55,717 bases of DNA from DASUCS01 sp041166745 (GTDB taxonomy: Bacteria; Actinomycetota; Acidimicrobiia; Acidimicrobiales; JACDCH01), in the NCBI GenBank assembly GCA_041166745.1, contig JBEEGH010000008.1, forward strand, positions 1 through 55,717, read 5' to 3'. The notes under the pieces were generated by a model that worked only from the letters and a program-made list of their open reading frames with translations, was not told where the DNA came from and did not search any database. The position numbers and the translations under genes are program-made. This document shows positions 49,691-55,717 of this stretch, piece by piece; position 1 is the stretch's first letter; every line of letters starts with the position of its first letter.

Positions 49691-51192
49691 GCACACGTCC
49701 GGCACGTCCGCTGCGCCCGCCACCAGGACCACGACGCCGCTTCGACAGCCAGATGATGCGCTGGCAGGCGCGCCTCGAAGCCGGCTGGGCCGACCGTTAC
49801 ATCCCGTGGATCGCGGCCGGCCTCCTCTCGATCCTGTACTTCACCTTGGCCGAAGCACAGGTGCGCAGCCTCGATGCCGGTGGCGAGATGGCCGCGGCGG
49901 CGCAAGGCGTTTGGCTGATCGGGAACGGTCACAGTCCCGACCTCACGATCACCGGGACGCACCTGCTCGCGCAGCACCTGCCGATCGGCATGTACCCGGT
50001 CGCGTATCTCACCCGCGTGCTGCCCGCGATCCCGACGCTCCTCGCGCTGCAGTCCCTCGGGCTCGCGCTCGGCGTCGTGCCGCTGTGGGCCATCGCGCGG
50101 CGCATCGCGGGCCTGCGGGTCGGCGCGGCGGTCGCCCTCACGGTGGCCTACGGCGCGTCACCGACGCTCAACAACCTCAGCCTGTCCGACTTTCACCCCG
50201 CCGCGATCGCAGTAGCCCCGCTGCTCGGAGCGACCTACCTCGCGCTGCGCGGCCGCTGGCGATCGTTCGCCATCGTCAGCGCATCGGCCGTCATCTGGAG
50301 CGCGGAGCTCGGTCTCGTCATCGCCGGAATCGGCGTGCTGATCTTCCTGCAAGGGGAGCGGGGGATCGGCGTGCGCACGATCGTCGCCGGCTTCGCGTGG
50401 ACCGTCCTCGCCGTGCTCGTGCTCGAGCCCCGGTTCGGCAGCACCGGCTTCATCGCGCCCGGCGCGTTCAAGGCGTACGGGGAGAACGCGTTTGCCATCG
50501 CCGGCGGCATGCTCATCCACCCGCACAAGGTGGTGGGCGATCTCCTGGACGAGGAGAACATCCGGCTCATCGTCGCTCTGCTCGCGCCACTCTTGTTCCT
50601 GCCCGTGCTCGCGCCGCGCTACTTGGTGCCGGCCCTACCGCTGCAGGCGTTGTACCTGGTGGCCGACGTGCCCGTCCGCGGCAACGGCACCAACGAGTTC
50701 GGTCTGCCCCTCACGGTGTTTGCGTTCGTCGCGGCAACCTTCGCGCTCGCCCGGATGGGACGCCGTTCCATCGAACGCGTGGTGGTCGATCGGCGCGTGC
50801 TCATCGCGTTGACGGTCGCGGCCGTCGGATTCTTCTGCACCGACGCGCTCAACTCTCCCTACGAGCGACCGTGGAAGTGGGGCCGCGAGGACGCGTCCGA
50901 CCTCGCGCGCCACGACGTGGCGCGAGCGATCACGACGGCCACGCCCGTGAGGAGCTCAGCCACCGTGCTGCCCCTCCTGGCCGAACGACCGCGTGTCTAT
51001 TCGCTCGGGTCCGCCCCCGACGCGGAGGCGGCGACGCGCGATGGCGTCGCCCGAGTCGTCGTGACCACGCAAGACGTCTCGTGGTCCGACGACGAGTGGC
51101 GCGACTTCGCGTCCGGAATGGCGCGACAGCAGTTCGTACTCACCTACGACCGCGAGGGCGTGAAGGTCTACACGCGGCTTTCGTCGGTGTAA
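49687..51192 (+). CDS. DUF2079 polytopic membrane protein
   Basis: This protein of about 501 residues has roughly ten membrane segments (YIPWIAAGLLSILYFTLAE, GLALGVVPLWAIARRIAGL, VWSAELGLVIAGIGVLIFLQ by position, and ALLAPLLFLPVLAPRYL among them). A C-terminal soluble region holds RPRVYSLGSAPDAE. DUF2079 resembles GT-C glycosyltransferases. The acidic and aromatic loops NLSLSDFHPAAIAVAP and NGTNEFGL would face the outside. TTG 49687 overlaps the SRAP TGA as TTGA; ATG 49753 is the alternative. Its 3' end overlaps the HIT gene by 25 bp. Confidence 0.83.
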   Translation: MSTRPARPLRPPPGPRRRFDSQMMRWQARLEAGWADRYIPWIAAGLLSILYFTLAEAQVRSLDAGGEMAAAAQGVWLIGNGHSPDLTITGTHLLAQHLPIGMYPVAYLTRVLPAIPTLLALQSLGLALGVVPLWAIARRIAGLRVGAAVALTVAYGASPTLNNLSLSDFHPAAIAVAPLLGATYLALRGRWRSFAIVSASAVIWSAELGLVIAGIGVLIFLQGERGIGVRTIVAGFAWTVLAVLVLEPRFGSTGFIAPGAFKAYGENAFAIAGGMLIHPHKVVGDLLDEENIRLIVALLAPLLFLPVLAPRYLVPALPLQALYLVADVPVRGNGTNEFGLPLTVFAFVAATFALARMGRRSIERVVVDRRVLIALTVAAVGFFCTDALNSPYERPWKWGREDASDLARHDVARAITTATPVRSSATVLPLLAERPRVYSLGSAPDAEAATRDGVARVVVTTQDVSWSDDEWRDFASGMARQQFVLTYDREGVKVYTRLSSV

Positions 51193-51593
51193 CCGGCCGC
51201 GCCGAGCGCGGCCCGCAGGGCTTCGGCTGCACCCTCGAGCTCTTCGTCCGAGGCGTTGGTGTTGGCGTTGGCGAAATGCAGATCGGACTCGTGGTCGATC
51301 GGGACGGCGTGCAGATGGCAATGCGGGACTTCGAGGCCGGCGATGATCAAGCCGACGCGGGCGGGCGAGAAGGCGACCTCTTGTGCTCTGGCGATGCGTT
51401 GCGCGACGACCATCAGGTGGGCCGCCAACTCGGGATCGAGATCGGTCCACTTGTCGACCTCGGCGATCGGCACGATCAGCGCATGGCCGTGACGCAGCGG
51501 CGCGATCGACAGGAAGGCGACGCAGTTCTCGTCGCGCCACACGAACTTGCCGGGGAGTTCCCCCTCGATGATGCGAGTGAAGATGGTCGGCAT
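51168..51593 (-). CDS. HIT family protein
   Basis: This 141-residue nucleotide-binding hydrolase has the histidine triad in LEVPHCHLHAVPID (HxHxH). The family start is ENCVAFLSIAPLRHGHALIV. Members hydrolyse dinucleoside polyphosphates or AMP-lysine-type substrates. ATG 51593 lies 5 nt after the SDR stop on the same strand. The 3' end overlaps the DUF2079 gene. Confidence 0.93.
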   Translation of the reverse strand: MPTIFTRIIEGELPGKFVWRDENCVAFLSIAPLRHGHALIVPIAEVDKWTDLDPELAAHLMVVAQRIARAQEVAFSPARVGLIIAGLEVPHCHLHAVPIDHESDLHFANANTNASDEELEGAAEALRAALGAAGYTDESRV

Positions 51594-51598
51594 GGCGG

Positions 51599-52384
51599 CT
51601 AGTACCCGCCCGTGAGGCTGAGGACCTCGCCGAAGCAGTAGGACGACTCCGGTCCGGCGAGAAAGCGAACCAGTTCGGCGACCTCTTCCGGCTCGCCGAG
51701 ACGCCCACTCGGGATCTGCAGTCGCAGCATGTCCATCGGCGGCCCGGCGAACGGCGCGAGCAGCGGCGTGTCGATGAAGCCTGGCGCTACGGCGTTGACG
51801 TGGACACCGAGCGCCGCGACCTCCTGCCCGACCGACCGCGTGAGGCCGACGATCGCGTGCTTGGCCGCGGCGTACTCGGGGGTACCCGGCGATCCGCGCA
51901 GCCCGTAGATCGACGCGAGGTTCACGATGGCGCCGGCACGCGCGTCCTCCATGTGCCGCAGCGCCGCCCACATGCCGTGAAAGGTGCCGTAGACGTGGAT
52001 CTTCATCATGCGGTCGAACTGCTCGTCGGTCAGCGACGAGAAGACTCGAACCGGCTGCGGTGCCTGCCCACTCATCCGCGCCATCGTCTCCGTCATCGAC
52101 CGCTCGGTCACCTCGGGCCGGTTCGTGACGATGCCGGCGTTGTTCACCAGCACGTCGATCCGTCCTCGGTCGGCGACGACACGATCGACAGCCGCGTCGA
52201 AGGCGGGAGCATCGGTCACGTCGAAGACAGAGGTCTCGCCCTTTATCTCCTCGGCGACCGGCCCGGCCGAGTCCTCCTGGAGGTCATTGACCACGACGTA
52301 GGCGCCGTCGGCCGCCAAGCGTCGAGCAATGGCGCGCCCGACGCCCGAACCCGCACCGGTCACGAGAGCCACCTTGCCGTCCAC
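51599..52384 (-). CDS. Short-chain dehydrogenase/reductase
   Basis: This 261-residue SDR has the TGxxxGxG cofactor motif (VTGAGSGVGRAIARRLAADG) and NNAGIV. The Ser is in IVNLASIYG and the catalytic YxxxK is in YAAAKHAIVG. ND in VVVNDLQED suggests NAD(H) preference. The substrate is unknown. An upstream ATG at 52471 would add 29 residues inside the divergent phosphatidyltransferase promoter region. GTG 52384 is preferred because TACGAT (52396 down to 52391) lies 6 nt before it. It is followed by the HIT gene. Confidence 0.9.
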   Translation of the reverse strand: MDGKVALVTGAGSGVGRAIARRLAADGAYVVVNDLQEDSAGPVAEEIKGETSVFDVTDAPAFDAAVDRVVADRGRIDVLVNNAGIVTNRPEVTERSMTETMARMSGQAPQPVRVFSSLTDEQFDRMMKIHVYGTFHGMWAALRHMEDARAGAIVNLASIYGLRGSPGTPEYAAAKHAIVGLTRSVGQEVAALGVHVNAVAPGFIDTPLLAPFAGPPMDMLRLQIPSGRLGEPEEVAELVRFLAGPESSYCFGEVLSLTGGY

Positions 52385-52390
52385 CGCCGG

Positions 52391-52400
52391 ATCGTACGCT
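52391..52400. promoter_or_regulatory. Symmetric divergent -10 element (SDR / pgsA)
   Basis: ATCGTACGCT reads TACGAT on the minus strand, 6 nt from GTG 52384, and TACGCT on the plus strand, 6 nt from GTG 52407. The central TA (52395-52396) is shared and the geometry is fully symmetric. Only 22 bp separate the two start codons. Confidence 0.65.
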
Positions 52401-52406
52401 GTGCCC

Positions 52407-53018
52407 GTGTCTGAGCCCGAGGAGGACGTGAGCGATCGCATCCTCACGATTCCGAATGTCATCACGGTCATCCGACTGCTGTGCCTGCCCGTGTTCCTCT
52501 GGCTGCTCCTCCACGACGAGAATCGCGCTGCCGCGTCCTGGTTCCTCGGCGCCCTCGGCGCAACGGACTTCGTCGACGGCTACGTGGCCCGCCACTTCCA
52601 TCAGACCTCGAACCTCGGCAAGGTGCTCGATCCGGTCGCCGACCGCCTGCTGCTCTTCGTGGGGATCGGCGCGATCCTCTACGACGGCACCGTTCCGCCC
52701 TGGTTCGCCGTCGCGGTCCTTCTCAGGGAGGTGCTCGTCACCGTGGCCACGCTCGTGCTCGCGGCGATGGGCGCGAGGCGCATCGACGTCACGTGGTGGG
52801 GCAAGGCGGGCACGTTCGCCAACATGTTCGCCTTCCCGCTCTTTCTCGGCTCGCATTCGACGGTGTCGTACTCGAGCGTCTGCAACGTGCTCGCGTGGGT
52901 CGCCGCGGTGCCGGGATTGCTGCTGAGTTACTACGCCCTGCTGCTCTACGTACCCATCGCAAGACAAGCGTTGCGTGAGGGTAGGGGAGCGCAGCCAGGG
53001 GTAGCGTCCTCCCCGTGA
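52407..53018 (+). CDS. pgsA: CDP-alcohol phosphatidyltransferase (PgsA-like)
   Basis: This 203-residue integral membrane enzyme moves phosphatidyl from CDP-diacylglycerol to an alcohol, probably glycerol-3-phosphate. The signature DGYVAR...GKVLDPVADR (DGxxARx8Gx3Dx3D, residues about 58-80) is intact. Membrane segments flank it (VITVIRLLCLPVFLWLLL; LLLFVGIGAILY). GTG 52407 follows TACGCT by 6 nt. Other CDP-alcohol transferases remain possible. Its TGA overlaps the next gene's GTG. Confidence 0.88.
   Translation: MSEPEEDVSDRILTIPNVITVIRLLCLPVFLWLLLHDENRAAASWFLGALGATDFVDGYVARHFHQTSNLGKVLDPVADRLLLFVGIGAILYDGTVPPWFAVAVLLREVLVTVATLVLAAMGARRIDVTWWGKAGTFANMFAFPLFLGSHSTVSYSSVCNVLAWVAAVPGLLLSYYALLLYVPIARQALREGRGAQPGVASSP
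53002..53007 (+). promoter_or_regulatory. -10 hexamer of the nucleotidyltransferase gene
   Basis: TAGCGT, inside the end of pgsA, ends 7 nt before GTG 53015. It suggests an additional internal promoter for the last gene. Confidence 0.45.
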
Positions 53019-55501
53019 AAGCAGTGATCATGGCTGGAGGCGAGGGCAGCCGGCTGCGACCGTTGACGTCGAACCAGCCGAAACCGATGATGCCGCTGGT
53101 CAACCGGCCGATGATGGAGCACATCGTCGGACTCTTGAAGCGTCACGGCTTCGAGGAGATCGTCGTCACGTTGGCGTTCATGCCGAACGCCATCCGCACG
53201 TACTTCGGTGACGGCTCCGAGTTCGGTGTCCGCATGGTGTACGCCACCGAGGAGCAACCCCTCGGCACGGCCGGGTCGGTCCGCAACGCGATGGACGAGC
53301 TCGACGATCGATTTCTCGTCATCTCCGGCGACGTGCTCACCGACATCGACCTGGACAAGATCGTGACCTTCCACGACGAGCACGACGCGCTGGCCACCGT
53401 GGGGCTCGTAGCCGTGGAGAACCCCCTCGAGTTCGGCATCGTCATCACCCGGGAAGACGGGTCGATCGAGCGCTTCCTCGAGAAGCCGACGTGGGGTCAG
53501 GTCTTCAGCGACACGATCAATGCGGGCATCTTCGTGTTCGAGCCCGAGATCTTCGATTACATCCCCGCGGGCGAGGCGGTCGACTTCTCGGCCGAGGTGT
53601 TTCCGAAGTTGCTGGCCAACTCGAAGCCGCTGTTCGGAGCGGTGGCCGAGGGCTACTGGGAGGACGTGGGCACGCTCGAGGCCTACGTTCGAGCGCACAA
53701 GGACGCGCTGGACGCGAAGGTCGCGCTCGACATTCCCGGGTTCCGCCTCGACCACGGCGTGTGGCTCGGCGAGGGCGCGGAGATCCATCCGGAGGCCAAG
53801 GTCGAAGGGCCCGCCGTGATCGGCGAGAACTGCCGGGTCGAGGCGGGTGCCCGGCTGGGGGAGTACACCGTGCTCGGCGGCAACGTGCGGGTGCGCGAGG
53901 GCGCCGACCTCGAGCGGGTGGTCGTTCACGACAACGCCTACCTCGGGCAGAACGCTCGGCTGCGGGGCACCGTCATCGGGCGAGCGTGCGACATCCGCAC
54001 GAACGTGCGCTGCGAAGAGGGCGTGGTGCTCGGCGACGAGTGCTTCGTCGGCGACAACGCCGTACTCGGCGCCGGCGTGAAGGTGTATCCGTTCAAGACC
54101 GTCGAGAACTCCGCGGTCGTCAACTCCTCGATCGTGTGGGAATCGCGCGGCGCGCGAACGCTCTTCGGGCGCGACGGCGTCTCGGGCCTGGCCAACGTCG
54201 ACGTGAGCCCCGAGCTCGCGGTACGCCTGGCGCTGGCCTACGCGACCACGCTCAAGAAGGAGTCGACGGTCATCACGTCCCGCGACTCGTCGCGGTCCGC
54301 CCGCATGTTGAAGCGGGCGATGATGGCCGGGATCAACGCCGCCGGCGTGAACGTGCTCGACCTCGAAGTCGCGTCGGTCCCCGTCACCCGGTTCCTGGCC
54401 CGCCAGCCGAACGCCGTCGGCGGGATCACCATCCGGCTCGTCGAGGACGACACCCAATCCGTTGTCATGCGGTTCTTCGACGGCAATGGTCTCGACCTCT
54501 CCGAGAGCGGCCAGCGCAAGGTCGAGCGGCTCTTCAATCGGGAGGACTTCCGGCGGGCGCTCCCCGGCGAGATCGGCGAGATCGGTTTTCCGCCCCGGGC
54601 GCTCGAGCACTACTCGGTGGCCCTGGAGTCGACCGTCGACGTCGAGCTCATCCAACAGAGCCACCCGAAGGTGGTCGTCGACTACGGATTCGGGTCCACC
54701 TCGTTCGTGATGCCCAACCTGCTGGCCAAGCTCGACGCCGACGTCCTGGCGGTCAACCCATACGCCTCGACCCGGGGCATCCTCGCCTACGACCCGAAGC
54801 GTCACGCCGAGCAGGTCGCGGGTCTCGTTCGCACGTCGGGTGCCCACCTCGGCGCGGCGATCGATCCGGACGGTGAGCACCTCACGCTGATCGACGACGA
54901 GGGCCATGTCCTGAGCCACACCGAGGCGGTGCTCACGCTCCTCGAGCTGGTCGGCGACCATCTCCTCGGCGACTGCGTCGCCCTGCCGGTCGGGATCACG
55001 AACCACGCCGAAGCGCTGTTGGCCAAGTACGGCATCCGGTTGCAGTACACGAAGATGGCGACGTCGGCCTTGATGGACGCCGCATCGGAGCCTGGTGTCG
55101 GGTTCGCGGCCAGCCTCGACGGCGGCTACATCCTCCCGGGATTCCTGCCGGCATTCGACGCGGCCGCCACGTTCGTGAAGGTGCTCGAGCTGCTGGCTCG
55201 CAAGCAGGTGCGGCTGTCCGCGATCGTGCACAGCCTCCCGCGTGTCCACATCGCGCACGAGAGCGTCGTGACCCCTTGGGAGCAGAAGGGCACCGTGATG
55301 CGATCGCTCATGGAGCTCACCAAGGACCGCGAGCTCGAGTTGGTCGACGGCGTGAAGGTGCTCCACGACGACGGCTGGGCTCTGGCCCTACCCGACCCCG
55401 AGGAGCCCGTGACCCACGTGTGGGCCGAGGCCGGCTCGGACGTCGACGCCCGCCGCCGGGCGCAAGAATACGCCCGTCGCATCCGCCAGTTGCTGCGCTA
55501 G
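53015..55501 (+). CDS. Mannose-1-phosphate guanylyltransferase-like protein with degenerate phosphomannomutase domain
   Basis: This 828-residue protein has three parts. An N-terminal nucleotidyltransferase (AVIMAGGEGSRLRPLT, residues 3-18; FLVISGDVLTDIDL; GYWEDVGT) would form an NDP-sugar. A left-handed beta-helix follows (about 245-370). A C-terminal domain with the phosphohexomutase fold (about 375-828) ends it. In that domain the phosphoserine motif (normally TASHNP) is replaced around residues 469-480 (GGITIRLVEDDTQ), and the metal loop DGDxDR by DPDGEH (about 616). So it is probably not an active mutase. GTG 53015 overlaps the pgsA TGA. Confidence 0.9.
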   Translation: MKAVIMAGGEGSRLRPLTSNQPKPMMPLVNRPMMEHIVGLLKRHGFEEIVVTLAFMPNAIRTYFGDGSEFGVRMVYATEEQPLGTAGSVRNAMDELDDRFLVISGDVLTDIDLDKIVTFHDEHDALATVGLVAVENPLEFGIVITREDGSIERFLEKPTWGQVFSDTINAGIFVFEPEIFDYIPAGEAVDFSAEVFPKLLANSKPLFGAVAEGYWEDVGTLEAYVRAHKDALDAKVALDIPGFRLDHGVWLGEGAEIHPEAKVEGPAVIGENCRVEAGARLGEYTVLGGNVRVREGADLERVVVHDNAYLGQNARLRGTVIGRACDIRTNVRCEEGVVLGDECFVGDNAVLGAGVKVYPFKTVENSAVVNSSIVWESRGARTLFGRDGVSGLANVDVSPELAVRLALAYATTLKKESTVITSRDSSRSARMLKRAMMAGINAAGVNVLDLEVASVPVTRFLARQPNAVGGITIRLVEDDTQSVVMRFFDGNGLDLSESGQRKVERLFNREDFRRALPGEIGEIGFPPRALEHYSVALESTVDVELIQQSHPKVVVDYGFGSTSFVMPNLLAKLDADVLAVNPYASTRGILAYDPKRHAEQVAGLVRTSGAHLGAAIDPDGEHLTLIDDEGHVLSHTEAVLTLLELVGDHLLGDCVALPVGITNHAEALLAKYGIRLQYTKMATSALMDAASEPGVGFAASLDGGYILPGFLPAFDAAATFVKVLELLARKQVRLSAIVHSLPRVHIAHESVVTPWEQKGTVMRSLMELTKDRELELVDGVKVLHDDGWALALPDPEEPVTHVWAEAGSDVDARRRAQEYARRIRQLLR

Positions 55502-55507
55502 AGCTTT

Positions 55508-55534
55508 CGATCCCGAACCGAAGGTTCGTGATCG
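55508..55534 (+). terminator. Hairpin after the nucleotidyltransferase gene
   Basis: Arms 55508-55519 and 55523-55534 pair at 11 of 12 positions around a GAA loop, 6 nt after the stop codon. There is no T-run. It is a probable terminator or mRNA-stabilising hairpin. Confidence 0.6.
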
Positions 55535-55572
55535 AGTCAATCGCCGACGCCTGACGGCATCGCATCCTTCCG

Positions 55573-55641
55573 CTGGCCGACCGGCCAAGCCGGATCGACC
55601 AGCAAGTGGGGGGAACCGCAGGAGCCGTTCCCCCCACACCC
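55573..55641. repeat. Composite palindromic repeat, copy 2
   Basis: The first 30 nt (55573-55602) match 28 of 30 positions of 7461-7490. They are followed by a perfect 11-bp hairpin (GTGGGGGGAAC 55606-55616 with GTTCCCCCCAC 55627-55637), then a run of CACACCCCCC. The order and spacing equal those of copy 1, although the second hairpin differs in sequence. The remainder to 55717 holds no recognisable gene. Confidence 0.72.
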
Positions 55642-55717
55642 CCCTCGCCGGTCGCTCACAGAGGTCAGCCGTGGCGTTGGCCCTCGGGAGTGCTCGGGAG
55701 GGGGAGCTCGAGGGGGA

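Noticed and set aside
52946..55366. A very long open frame (about 806 codons) antisense to the nucleotidyltransferase gene
   Set aside because: It mirrors a well-supported gene in high-GC DNA; its Arg/His/Asp/Val-rich composition is typical of a shadow frame and it has no family features.

Overview
The window is about 55.7 kb of gene-dense, GC-rich chromosome from an actinobacterium. Gene content and order (TPR gene, HAD phosphatase, tlyA-nadK-recN, pyrG-nudix-xerD, scpA-scpB-rluB, cmk, der) match the conserved Actinomycetota block best known from Mycobacterium. The class I aldolase, the two-subunit ferredoxin oxidoreductase, the aroH-tyrA-aroA genes inside the block and the very short or absent 5' leaders suggest a deep-branching group such as Acidimicrobiia. 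That placement is inference.

Layout. 1-1180: 3' part of 23S rRNA, 5S rRNA and the rRNA terminator. 1.2-9.4 kb: TPR protein, small OB-fold protein, class I fructose-bisphosphate aldolase with an unknown partner, korAB 2-oxoacid:ferredoxin oxidoreductase, DUF1015 protein and HAD phosphatase. 9.4-13.8 kb: rhomboid protease, a coiled-coil protein with a histone-H1-like tail, tlyA, nadK, recN. 13.8-20.9 kb: a large LuxR-type ATPase regulator facing an uncharacterised four-gene cluster (two lipoproteins, a zinc-ribbon protein and an internally duplicated protein). 20.9-29.9 kb: pyrG, nudix, xerD, DksA-like, HD protein, a dimethylformamidase-like protein, trpS, scpA, scpB, rluB. 29.9-33.9 kb: aroH-tyrA-aroA-cmk-plsC. 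33.9-38.1 kb, mostly minus strand: glycosyltransferase, HD protein, ispH, amidase and its small partner. 38.1-43.9 kb: DUF512 radical-SAM-like protein, der, SpoIIE-type phosphatase, acyl-CoA carboxylase beta subunit, tRNA-Pro. 43.9-47.7 kb: less conserved genes (GNAT, FAD oxidoreductase, a lone DHp-like protein, coiled-coil protein, secreted protein). 47.7-55.7 kb: ABC1 kinase, SRAP protein, DUF2079 membrane protein, HIT and SDR proteins, a PgsA-like phosphatidyltransferase, and a nucleotidyltransferase fused to a degenerate phosphomannomutase domain.

The strongest non-coding signal is a repeated leaderless-promoter geometry. A TAnnnT hexamer ends about 6-11 nt before the start codon of many genes on both strands. 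Between several divergent gene pairs the two hexamers share one central TA step (A-N3-TA-N3-T), and at three same-strand junctions the upstream TAG stop codon is also the TAG of the next gene's hexamer. A composite palindromic repeat occurs twice, near 7.5 kb and 55.6 kb. I found no CRISPR array, insertion sequence or prophage. The best candidates for undescribed biology are the 16.6-20.9 kb cluster and the symmetric promoters.
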